Source of the DNA: Paenibacillus humicola
Lineage (GTDB): Bacteria > Bacillota > Bacilli > Paenibacillales > Paenibacillaceae
Reading direction: 5' to 3'
Assembly (NCBI RefSeq): GCF_028826105.1
Contig: NZ_JAQGPL010000001.1
Location: forward strand, 1-10,000
Length of the DNA: 10,000 nucleotides
The notes below the pieces were generated by a model. The model was given only the letters and a program-made list of their open reading frames with translations, did no database searches and was not told the origin of the DNA. A program made the position numbers and the translations under genes. Below are positions 1 to 7,508 of the stretch, piece after piece; position 1 is the stretch's first letter, and every line of letters begins with the position of its first letter.

Positions 1-1353
1 GTGGATAGCCATACGCACGAAATGTGGCAACAGGTGCTGTCGATCATTCAGACGAAGCTGAGCAAACCGAGCTTTGACACCTGGTTCAAAGCGACGAAAG
101 CTTCCTTCCACGGCGAATCGACGGTTGTCGTGACGGCACCGACGACTTTTGCGGCTGAATGGCTTGAAAGCCGTTATACGAAGCTGGTGCGAACGACGCT
201 GCAGGAATATATGGGCCGTCAGTACGATATCAAATTCGTCATTGAAGAAAATAAACCCCCCGAACCCGTCGTGCAGCAGCCGCCGGTCGTTCAAAGCGTG
301 CAGACCGCGCCGGAAGAGCCGTTTGTGCATATGCTGAACCCCAAATATACGTTCGATACGTTTGTTATCGGCGCCAATAACCGGTTTGCCCATGCGGCGT
401 CACTGGCCGTTGCCGAAGCGCCGGCGAAAGCGTACAATCCGCTTTTTTTGTACGGCGGCGTCGGGCTTGGGAAAACGCATTTGATGCACGCGATCGGGCA
501 ATATATTTTGGAGCATAACCCGAATACGAAGGTGCTTTACCTGTCTTCCGAAAAGTTTACCAATGAATTTATTAATGCGATCCGGGACAACCGGGGCGAG
601 AGCTTTCGCAATAAATACCGCAATATCGACATTTTGCTTATCGACGATATTCAATTTTTGGCGGGAAAAGACGGCACGCAGGAGGAGTTTTTCCATACGT
701 TCAATGCGCTGCACGAGGAACGCAAGCAAATCGTCATTTCCAGCGACCGCCCGCCGAAGGAAATTCCGACGCTCGAGGAACGGCTTCGTTCCCGGTTCGA
801 GTGGGGGCTTATTACCGATATTCAGCCGCCGGATCTCGAAACCCGCATCGCCATTTTGCGCAAAAAAGCGAAAGCGGAAAATCTCGATATTCCGAATGAA
901 GCGATGGTCTATATCGCCAACCAGATCGATACGAACATTCGCGAGCTGGAAGGGGCGCTGATCCGCGTCGTCGCTTATTCCTCATTGATCAACGAAGATA
1001 TTTCGTCGCATTTGGCGGCGGAAGCGCTCAAGGACATTATCCCGTCGAGCCGGCCGAAAATGATAACGATGCAGGACATTCAGCAGAAGGTCGGCGAGAT
1101 GTACGGTCTGAAAATCGAAGAATTTAAGGCCCGTAAGCGGACGAAAGCGGTTGCGTTCCCGCGGCAAATCGCCATGTATCTGTCGAGAGAGCTGACCGAT
1201 TATTCGCTGCCCAAAATCGGCGAAGCGTTCGGAGGACGCGACCATACGACCGTCATCCACGCGCATGAGAAAATATCGCAGCAGCTCAAAGCGGATACCG
1301 ATCTTTATAAAATCGTTCAAACGCTCACGGAAAAAATTAAAAATCATTCCTGA
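1..1353 (+). CDS. dnaA: Chromosomal replication initiator protein DnaA
   Basis: This AAA+ initiator binds DnaA boxes, melts the origin and recruits the helicase loader; it also usually acts as a transcription factor on its own operon. The 450-aa product is close to the usual length (about 446 in Bacillus). Visible parts: domain I at residues 1-85 (KLSKPSF, WLESRY); a short Pro/Gln-rich linker (about 85-110); the AAA+ core with Walker A GGVGLGKT at 152-159 and Walker B LLIDD at 212-216; the LRSRFEWGL arginine-finger region at 262-270; and C-terminal domain IV with the DnaA-box recognition signature [12 protein letters not shown] at 411-422. The start is GTG at the first base of the window, which fits the family N-terminus, so the promoter and ribosome binding site lie outside. 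The stop is TGA at 1351-1353. The downstream gap holds DnaA boxes, so autoregulation and origin binding are expected. Identification is secure. Confidence 0.99.
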   Translation: MDSHTHEMWQQVLSIIQTKLSKPSFDTWFKATKASFHGESTVVVTAPTTFAAEWLESRYTKLVRTTLQEYMGRQYDIKFVIEENKPPEPVVQQPPVVQSVQTAPEEPFVHMLNPKYTFDTFVIGANNRFAHAASLAVAEAPAKAYNPLFLYGGVGLGKTHLMHAIGQYILEHNPNTKVLYLSSEKFTNEFINAIRDNRGESFRNKYRNIDILLIDDIQFLAGKDGTQEEFFHTFNALHEERKQIVISSDRPPKEIPTLEERLRSRFEWGLITDIQPPDLETRIAILRKKAKAENLDIPNEAMVYIANQIDTNIRELEGALIRVVAYSSLINEDISSHLAAEALKDIIPSSRPKMITMQDIQQKVGEMYGLKIEEFKARKRTKAVAFPRQIAMYLSRELTDYSLPKIGEAFGGRDHTTVIHAHEKISQQLKADTDLYKIVQTLTEKIKNHS

Positions 1354-1367
1354 ACAATACGAGAGGC

Positions 1368-1376
1368 CTATGCACA
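1368..1376 (+). other. DnaA box (one mismatch)
   Basis: CTATGCACA matches the relaxed consensus TTATNCACA except at the first base. It forms one arm of an inverted repeat with the reverse box at 1389-1397. It is probably a weaker binding site. Confidence 0.6.
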
Positions 1377-1379
1377 AGC

Positions 1380-1388
1380 TTATTCACA
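1380..1388 (+). other. DnaA box TTATTCACA
   Basis: The sequence matches the relaxed DnaA-box consensus TTATNCACA at every defined position. It abuts the reverse box at 1389-1397 with no spacer, giving a head-to-head pair. Confidence 0.75.
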
Positions 1389-1397
1389 TGTGGATAG
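1389..1397 (-). other. DnaA box on minus strand (one mismatch)
   Basis: TGTGGATAG on the + strand reads CTATCCACA on the minus strand, one base from the consensus TTATCCACA. It is directly adjacent to the forward box ending at 1388. Confidence 0.7.
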
Positions 1398-1423
1398 GCT
1401 TCCTTTATCGGCGGTTTGTTCAC

Positions 1424-1432
1424 TTATCCACA
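1424..1432 (+). other. Consensus DnaA box next to the trio array
   Basis: TTATCCACA is a perfect consensus DnaA box and the one closest to the trio array, which starts 12 bases after it across a GC-rich spacer. In Bacillus the box in this place loads DnaA onto the adjacent trios. A weak box-like sequence, TTGTTCACT at 1416-1424, overlaps its first base in the same orientation and may form a tandem pair with it. Confidence 0.9.
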
Positions 1433-1444
1433 TAATCCGCGCCC

Positions 1445-1462
1445 CTACTACGACTACTACGG
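1445..1462 (-). other. DnaA-trio array
   Basis: The + strand reads CTA CTA CGA CTA CTA CGG, so the complementary strand read 3' to 5' is GAT GAT GCT GAT GAT. This matches the known DnaA-trio element, a repeated 3'-GAT-type triplet that a DnaA filament contacts on single-stranded DNA. There are four exact trios with one variant in the middle, and a degenerate sixth triplet at 1460-1462. It lies between the consensus box and the AT-rich tract, as expected for a basal unwinding system. Confidence 0.85.
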
Positions 1463-1496
1463 TTTTTTAAATATAATCATCATCAATAATGATAAA
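1463..1496. other. AT-rich DNA unwinding element
   Basis: This is an A/T-dominated tract beginning with six T residues and continuing to about 1496. It directly follows the trio array and is the most AT-rich part of the dnaA-dnaN gap. It is the expected site of initial strand opening. A TATAAT at 1472-1477 lies inside it, without a convincing -35 partner. Confidence 0.75.
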
Positions 1497-1548
1497 GCGA
1501 CAGCATGCGCGCAGCGGCGTCTGCAAACCCGGAGATCAGCATATAATT

Positions 1549-1553
1549 AGGAG
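1549..1553 (+). promoter_or_regulatory. Ribosome binding site of dnaN
   Basis: AGGAG lies 10 bases before the GTG at 1564 and selects that codon over the in-frame ATG at 1489, which sits in the AT-rich origin tract without a ribosome binding site. Confidence 0.75.
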
Positions 1554-1563
1554 TGATAACAAG

Positions 1564-2706
1564 GTGAAACTTTCCATTCGAAAAGACGAGCTAAACGAGG
1601 CCATTCAGCAGGTTTCCAAAGCGGCCTCTTCCAGGCCGGCCATACCGATCCTCGGCGGAATCAAATTCGACGCCGCGCATCAGGGCGTGACGTTAACCGC
1701 CAGCGACACCGATATTTCGATTCAAAGCTTCATTCCCGCCCAAAACAGCGAATATACCGTGGCGAATATCGACAAGCCCGGCAGCGTCGTGCTTCCGGCC
1801 AAATTTATCGTGGAAATCGTCAAGAAGCTGCCTTCCGACGAGGTCGAGATCGAAATGAAAGAGCATTTTATGACGATGATCCGCTCCGGTTCGACCGATA
1901 TTCAGATGGTCGGCCTCGATCCGGAGGAATTTCCGGTGCTGCCGTTTATCGAGGAAAGCGAATCGTTCAACGTTCCCGGCGACTTACTCAAAGCGATGAT
2001 CCGGCAAACGGTATTTGCCGCTTCGACCAGCGAGCAAACGCCGATTTTGACTGGCGCATTATGGAATTTGCAAGAAGGGCAGCTGAAGTTTATCGCGACC
2101 GACCGTCACCGGCTCGCCAGCCGCACCGCAACCGTCGAGACTCGGCCCGACTATAAATTTTCCAACGTCGTCATCTCGACCAAAACGTTAAACGAGCTTT
2201 CCCGGCTCATTCCGGATGACAACCGTCCGGTCACGATCGTCGTCGCCGACAATCAGGTGCTGTTCAAAATCGAAAACGTGCAGTTTTATTCCCGGATGCT
2301 GGACGGGACTTATCCGGATACTTCCAAGATTATTCCGCACAACTTCAAAACAGAACTCGTCCTGCATACAAAAAAATTGACGGATGCGATCGACCGCGCT
2401 TACCTCATGTCGCGCGAGGAGAAGACGAACATCGTCCGGTTGATTACGCTGGAGGACGGGTCGATCGAAATTTCGTCCAGCTCCACCGAGCTCGGACGGG
2501 TAACGGAGCAATTCGAGGTCCGGGAATTCACCGGCGAGCCGCTCCGGATTGCTTTTAACTCCAAATATATGCTTGATTCGCTTAAAGTCATCGACAGCGA
2601 GTATTTGTTTATGGGCTTCACGGGAGCGATGAGCCCGATCATCCTGAAGCCCAGCGACCACCAGCACAGCCTGCATCTTATTTTGCCTTACAGGACGACG
2701 GGGTAA
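1564..2706 (+). CDS. dnaN: DNA polymerase III beta subunit (sliding clamp)
   Basis: The beta clamp dimerises into a ring around DNA and tethers the replicative polymerase; it also docks mismatch-repair and replication-control proteins. The chosen GTG start gives 380 aa, against about 378 in Bacillus, with the family N-terminus (KLSIRKDELNEAIQQ). An ATG 25 codons upstream in frame is rejected because its extension is not clamp-like and overlaps the origin. Three clamp domains of about 125 residues each are expected. Recognisable parts are SRPAIPILGGI near the N-terminus, ATDRHRLASR at about 178-187, and the C-terminal LILPYRTTG, which contributes to the pocket for clamp-binding motifs. It lies 210 bases after dnaA with no terminator between, so co-transcription from the dnaA promoter is likely. 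yaaA starts 11 bases after its stop. Confidence 0.98.
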   Translation: MKLSIRKDELNEAIQQVSKAASSRPAIPILGGIKFDAAHQGVTLTASDTDISIQSFIPAQNSEYTVANIDKPGSVVLPAKFIVEIVKKLPSDEVEIEMKEHFMTMIRSGSTDIQMVGLDPEEFPVLPFIEESESFNVPGDLLKAMIRQTVFAASTSEQTPILTGALWNLQEGQLKFIATDRHRLASRTATVETRPDYKFSNVVISTKTLNELSRLIPDDNRPVTIVVADNQVLFKIENVQFYSRMLDGTYPDTSKIIPHNFKTELVLHTKKLTDAIDRAYLMSREEKTNIVRLITLEDGSIEISSSSTELGRVTEQFEVREFTGEPLRIAFNSKYMLDSLKVIDSEYLFMGFTGAMSPIILKPSDHQHSLHLILPYRTTG

Positions 2707-2717
2707 CGACGGGGGCC

Positions 2718-2945
2718 ATGACGATGAAAGAAATCGCAATACGAACGGAGTATATTGCGCTCGGCCAATTTCTGAAGCTGGCGGAGTGCATCGATACCGG
2801 CGGGGCGGCGAAATTTTTCCTGCAGGAGACGCAGATCCGCATCAATGGCGAGCCGGACAACCGGCGCGGGCGCAAGCTGTACCCGGGCGACGTTGTGGAA
2901 GTGGAAGGCTTCGGGTCATTTACGGTCGCACGAAATGAAGCTTGA
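2718..2945 (+). CDS. yaaA: S4-domain RNA-binding protein YaaA (RlbA-like)
   Basis: This 75-aa protein is almost entirely one S4 RNA-binding fold, with the characteristic LGQFLKLAECIDTGGAAKFFL stretch (about residues 15-35), INGEPDNRRGRKLYPGDVVE (about 43-62) and the end VEGFGSFTV. Position between dnaN and recF and strong resemblance to Bacillus YaaA (71 aa) make it the same family. A role in RNA or ribosome biology has been suggested for the family; I cannot refine that from sequence. The start is uncertain. ATG at 2718 has no well-spaced ribosome binding site, while the second in-frame ATG at 2724 lies 8 bases after a run of five G (2711-2715), giving 73 aa. Its closeness to dnaN suggests translational coupling. 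It is co-directional with recF, whose start is 42 bases downstream. Confidence 0.93.
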   Translation: MTMKEIAIRTEYIALGQFLKLAECIDTGGAAKFFLQETQIRINGEPDNRRGRKLYPGDVVEVEGFGSFTVARNEA

Positions 2946-2974
2946 ACAGCGGCTGCACGCGCAGGGCTGCAACC

Positions 2975-2980
2975 AGGAGG
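2975..2980 (+). promoter_or_regulatory. Ribosome binding site of recF
   Basis: AGGAGG is a perfect Shine-Dalgarno core 7 bases before the GTG at 2988, which supports that non-ATG start. Confidence 0.85.
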
Positions 2981-2987
2981 CCCAGAG

Positions 2988-4097
2988 GTGTATTTAAAAT
3001 CGATTCAACTGCAGCATTATCGTAACTATGAGCAGATGGAGCTGAAGACCGACAGCCAGGTCAATATGTTTGTCGGACCGAACGCACAGGGCAAGACGAA
3101 CCTGCTTGAAGCGATCTTCGTGCTGGCATTGACGAAATCGCACCGGACGAGCAGGGACAAGGAACTGATCGGCTGGCAGTCGCAGGATGCGCGCGTCCGC
3201 GGCGTTTTGGACAAGAAATACGGCGAGGTGTCGCTCGACTTAAGCCTGTCGGCGCAGGGTAAGAAAGCGAAAATTAACGGGCTGGAGCAGCGAAAATTGA
3301 GCGATTTTGTCGGAACGCTCAACGTGGTCATGTTCGCTCCGGAAGACTTGGAGATCGTGAAAGGAACACCGGGCATCCGCAGGCGGTTTCTCGATATGGA
3401 AATCGGCCAGGTCCAGCCCGGTTATTTGCATACGCTCGGCCAATACGCCAAAGTGCTGTCCCAACGGAACAATTATTTAAAATCCGCCGCACCCGGCGGC
3501 GTGCAGCAGGCGCTGTTGGACGTCTGGAATGCACAGCTTGCCGAATACGGTGTTAAAATTGTGAAAAAAAGGCAAACCTTTATTTATAAACTGCAAAAAT
3601 GGGCTCAGCATATTCATGCGGGCATTACGGCCGGCGCGGAAGAGCTGACCATCGTTTACCGGCCGTCCTTTGAAACCGGCGGAACGGAAGAAGAATCTGT
3701 TTTATTTGAGCAATTTATGATAAAGTTATCACAGGCCAAAGAGCAGGAGTTTCGCCGGGGGATGACGCTGGTAGGACCTCATCGCGACGATATGGCCTTT
3801 TATATAAACGGCAAGGAAGCCCAGATCTTCGGATCCCAAGGACAGCAGCGAACGACCGCGCTTTCGCTCAAGCTGGCGGAAATCGAGCTTATCCATGAGG
3901 AAATCGGGGAGTATCCGCTTCTGCTGCTAGATGATGTCTTATCCGAGCTGGACCGGAACCGGCAGACGCAGCTCATCGAAACTTTTCAAAACAAAGTGCA
4001 AACGTTTATTACGACGACAGGGCTTGAGAGCGTCAATATCGGCAAGCTGCAGGACGCCCGCATTTATCATGTCCGCGGAGGTCAGGTGGCGCGCTGA
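2988..4097 (+). CDS. recF: DNA replication and repair protein RecF
   Basis: RecF is an SMC/Rad50-like ATPase that acts with RecO and RecR to load RecA at single-strand gaps during post-replicative repair and restart of stalled forks. The product is 369 aa, the normal family length. It carries Walker A GPNAQGKT at residues 30-37, the ABC-type signature region GSQGQQRT at 282-289, and Walker B with D-loop LLLLDDVLSELD at 311-322, so all catalytic elements are intact. FVGTLNVVMFAPEDLEIVKG and RRRFLDMEIGQ are further RecF-typical stretches. The GTG start is fixed by a perfect AGGAGG. The gene sits in its usual place after yaaA, in the same orientation, and the following remB starts 62 bases after its stop. 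No terminator is visible between them. Confidence 0.98.
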   Translation: MYLKSIQLQHYRNYEQMELKTDSQVNMFVGPNAQGKTNLLEAIFVLALTKSHRTSRDKELIGWQSQDARVRGVLDKKYGEVSLDLSLSAQGKKAKINGLEQRKLSDFVGTLNVVMFAPEDLEIVKGTPGIRRRFLDMEIGQVQPGYLHTLGQYAKVLSQRNNYLKSAAPGGVQQALLDVWNAQLAEYGVKIVKKRQTFIYKLQKWAQHIHAGITAGAEELTIVYRPSFETGGTEEESVLFEQFMIKLSQAKEQEFRRGMTLVGPHRDDMAFYINGKEAQIFGSQGQQRTTALSLKLAEIELIHEEIGEYPLLLLDDVLSELDRNRQTQLIETFQNKVQTFITTTGLESVNIGKLQDARIYHVRGGQVAR

Positions 4098-4141
4098 GCC
4101 GGCTGTTTTCCATATCGATAACGGCTGCGGACGAAATGGCG

Positions 4142-4150
4142 AAAGGGTGG
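4142..4150 (+). promoter_or_regulatory. Ribosome binding site of remB
   Basis: AAAGGGTGG resembles the extended Bacillus Shine-Dalgarno and lies 9 bases before the ATG at 4160. It falls inside any reading that starts at the upstream ATG at 4136, so it argues for the later start. Confidence 0.7.
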
Positions 4151-4159
4151 ATCCAAGCG

Positions 4160-4408
4160 ATGTATATTCATTTGGGCGGAGAAAAAATTATTCGCGCCGC
4201 GGAGCTTGTGGCGATTTTTGATATTTCCATCGAGCAGTCCTCCAAACTTTCCAAACAGTTCGTTGCGCAGGCACGCAAGCGAAATGACGTTGAAGTTATC
4301 GGAGAAGAAGAAGCGAAATCGATTGTTGTGACCGAGCACAAAATCTACTATTCGCCGATCTCGTCCTCCACGCTGAAAAAACGATCGCATCACTTTGCCA
4401 CCACTTAA
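4160..4408 (+). CDS. remB: Extracellular matrix regulator RemB (YaaB, DUF370 family)
   Basis: This 82-aa product begins MYIHLGGEKIIRAAELVAIFD and ends with IYYSPISSSTLKKR, the hallmarks of Bacillus YaaB/RemB (81 aa). RemB and its relative RemA activate biofilm matrix genes in Bacillus subtilis; the family has no enzymatic motif and acts on DNA or with other regulators. Whether it controls matrix genes here is inferred. An in-frame ATG at 4136 would add eight residues (MAKGWIQA), but the ribosome binding site and family N-terminus favour 4160. The middle (SSKLSKQFVAQARKRNDVEVIGEEEAKSIVVTE region) is more variable than the ends, as usual. It sits between recF and gyrB as in Bacillus, 51 bases before the gyrB ATG, probably in the same transcript. 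Confidence 0.92.
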   Translation: MYIHLGGEKIIRAAELVAIFDISIEQSSKLSKQFVAQARKRNDVEVIGEEEAKSIVVTEHKIYYSPISSSTLKKRSHHFATT

Positions 4409-6370
<1,962 letters not shown>

Positions 6371-6402
6371 CGAACCGTGGCGTAAAGCCTATGCTTACGA
6401 TC

Positions 6403-6439
6403 AACAAGCCGTTCGGATGTAACCGGACGGCTTGTTTTT
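6403..6439 (+). terminator. Intrinsic terminator after gyrB
   Basis: Arms AACAAGCCGTTCGG (6403-6416) and CCGGACGGCTTGTT (6423-6436) form a 14-bp stem with one G-U pair and a 6-base loop. The run of T following the stem continues to 6439. It lies 32 bases after the gyrB stop and ends the origin-side gene cluster. Read from the other strand the hairpin is followed by TTGATCG, not a T tract, so it should act poorly as a terminator for the convergent minus-strand gene. Confidence 0.92.
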
Positions 6440-6449
6440 ATATGCCGGC

Positions 6450-7229
6450 TTATGTTTTTCGCGGCGAGGAACGTTTTTTCTTTCTGAACCGGCCGTACGC
6501 CTTGCAATATTTGGATACCTTGAGGTACACTTTCTTATCCGGCAGCTTGCGGAACAGGTAAGGATCCGGCATCGTATTCACTTCCAGGATCCACGGGTTG
6601 AAATCGGTATCGACCGCAATGTCGATACCGATTTCTTTTATTCGGGGATAGACCGTTTGCAGCTGCGAAGCGACCGATACGCCAAGCGTTCGCAGCCAAT
6701 TGTTATAGGACTTGACCGCTTTGGGTGACAGGTGGCTGCCCATTAGCGTTTCGAACGTCATCGGCTTGCCGCCGCTGTGATAGTTGGTGACGACCTTGAG
6801 CGGATGGCCGAGCCGCCCGATTATGCCCGTCGTTTCCCATCGATCGCGCAAATTTTTTTGGACCATGACGCGGATATCGAAGCGGCGGCCGTTATATTTT
6901 AACAGCTCGATCCCTTTCTGGATCAAATAAGGCCGGCTGCCCAGCTCGCGTTCCAGCCGGTCGGCCATTTGCACGAAGGCGGGAAACGTCCGCAGCTTCG
7001 TACCGAGCTGATACGTATAGTGGTCTTCGTCCACTTTCTCAATGCGGATGACGCCGCCGCCGAACGTCCCCTGATCCGGCTTGACGTACAGCATGCCGCA
7101 TTCGTCCAGCATCGTTTGCAAACCTTCGCGGCTCCATTGAATCGTTTCCGGAATATGGCCGCTCAGCGTATCGGATTGCAATAAAGCATTCGTTTTTGCC
7201 CACTTGCTTTTGACTCGTTGAATGCCCAA
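6450..7229 (-). CDS. YheC/YheD-type ATP-grasp protein (spore coat-associated family)
   Basis: This 259-aa protein is an ATP-grasp enzyme of the YheC/YheD type, a family linked to the Bacillus endospore coat whose substrate and product are unknown. Visible elements are the nucleotide-binding lysine and glycine loop YVKPDQGTFGGGV (K50, G54-G59), YLIQKGIEL (101-109), GRRFDIRVMVQ (D118, R120), and the metal-binding IGIDIAVD (D203) with ILEVNTMPDP (E216, N218). All look intact. The C-terminus is strongly basic (GRFRKKKRSSPRKT). No signal peptide or membrane segment is seen. The start is TTG, supported by AAAGGCGG seven bases upstream. It is shorter than the roughly 400-aa Bacillus YheC and YheD proteins and lacks most of their N-terminal part. 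It is convergent with gyrB and divergent from gyrA, the only minus-strand gene here. Sporulation-time expression is an inference from the family; I found no sporulation sigma-factor promoter. Confidence 0.9.
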   Translation of the reverse strand: MGIQRVKSKWAKTNALLQSDTLSGHIPETIQWSREGLQTMLDECGMLYVKPDQGTFGGGVIRIEKVDEDHYTYQLGTKLRTFPAFVQMADRLERELGSRPYLIQKGIELLKYNGRRFDIRVMVQKNLRDRWETTGIIGRLGHPLKVVTNYHSGGKPMTFETLMGSHLSPKAVKSYNNWLRTLGVSVASQLQTVYPRIKEIGIDIAVDTDFNPWILEVNTMPDPYLFRKLPDKKVYLKVSKYCKAYGRFRKKKRSSPRKT

Positions 7230-7236
7230 GGAGGCT

Positions 7237-7244
7237 CCGCCTTT
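7237..7244 (-). promoter_or_regulatory. Ribosome binding site of the ATP-grasp gene
   Basis: On the minus strand AAAGGCGG, one base from AAAGGAGG, lies 7 bases before the TTG at 7229-7227. No ATG or GTG offers a better-supported start in this frame. Confidence 0.7.
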
Positions 7245-7284
7245 CCGTTCGTCGATTGTTGTCGAATGAATGCCTAGCGCGCAG

Positions 7285-7313
7285 GAGACAGGGGGGTAAA
7301 ACGATGCTATAAT
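7285..7313 (+). promoter_or_regulatory. SigmaA-type extended -10 promoter of gyrA
   Basis: A perfect -10 hexamer TATAAT (7308-7313) is preceded by TGC, making an extended -10. Exactly 17 bases upstream lies GAGACA (7285-7290), which matches four of six bases of TTGACA. Transcription should start near 7318-7320. This fits gyrA needing its own promoter once a terminator and a reverse gene separate it from gyrB. The start site is predicted, not mapped. Confidence 0.8.
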
Positions 7314-7319
7314 AGTGAA

Positions 7320-7508
7320 GATGCCTATTTTTATACATTCGCGAATCGTTCGGTTTAGTTTATGGCGGAGAGCAGGATGCGGACCGGGCCTTCGCCCAGC
7401 ATTTTCTTGAAAACATGAAACATGACGGATTTGATGTTTAAGCGCGCCGCTAATATGAGAACACTGTTTCTAGCAGCGGTTATACGATATTTTTCAGGAG
7501 GTTGACCC
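7320..7508 (+). other. Long untranslated leader of gyrA
   Basis: About 190 nt separate the predicted transcription start from the gyrA ATG. The stretch contains a perfect 10-bp palindrome ATTCGCGAAT (7337-7346), a small hairpin GGGC-CTTC-GCCC (7386-7397), and an imperfect inverted repeat with outer arms CCGCT (7447-7451) and AGCGG (7475-7479) and inner arms AGAA (7458-7461) and TTCT (7468-7471). No terminator-like T tract follows these hairpins and no known riboswitch is recognised. An open frame without a normal start runs to a stop at 7439-7441. The AGGAGG of gyrA is at 7496-7501. Confidence 0.55.
7496..7501 (+). promoter_or_regulatory. Ribosome binding site of gyrA
   Basis: AGGAGG is a perfect Shine-Dalgarno core 7 bases before the ATG at 7509. 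Confidence 0.9.

Larger units (their letters stand above)
1363..1496. other. oriC: Replication origin (oriC) unwinding region between dnaA and dnaN
   Basis: This stretch shows the ordered parts of a Bacillus-type basal unwinding system: DnaA boxes at 1368-1376, 1380-1388, 1389-1397 (reverse) and 1424-1432, a GC-rich spacer at 1438-1444, a DnaA-trio array at 1445-1459 and an AT-rich stretch at 1463-1496. In Bacillus the origin is bipartite, with a further box cluster upstream of dnaA; that part, if present, is outside this window. Assignment rests on motif order and on position between dnaA and dnaN. Unwinding activity is inferred, not shown. Confidence 0.9.

Noticed and set aside
1472..1477. 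TATAAT in the origin AT tract as a dnaN promoter -10.
   Set aside because: No -35 hexamer of useful quality is found 16 to 18 bases upstream, and a TATAAT is likely by chance in an unwinding tract. A weak dnaN promoter cannot be excluded.
1542..1547. TATAAT just before the dnaN Shine-Dalgarno as a promoter -10.
   Set aside because: Transcription would start at about 1554, after the ribosome binding site, and no -35 is visible.
1489..1563. An N-terminal extension of dnaN from an ATG at 1489.
   Set aside because: The 25 extra residues are unlike any sliding clamp, the ATG lies in the origin AT tract with no ribosome binding site, and the GTG at 1564 has AGGAG upstream and the family N-terminus.
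7309..7337. A divergent promoter for the ATP-grasp gene using TATTAT on the minus strand over the gyrA -10.
   Set aside because: The hexamer is simply the near-palindromic reverse of the gyrA -10, and the sequence 17 bases upstream (TGTATA) matches only three of six -35 bases.
7342..7352. CGAATCGTTCG in the gyrA leader as a LexA (SOS) box.
   Set aside because: The Bacillus LexA site needs CGAAC and GTTCG separated by four bases; here the half-sites are incomplete and the spacing is wrong.
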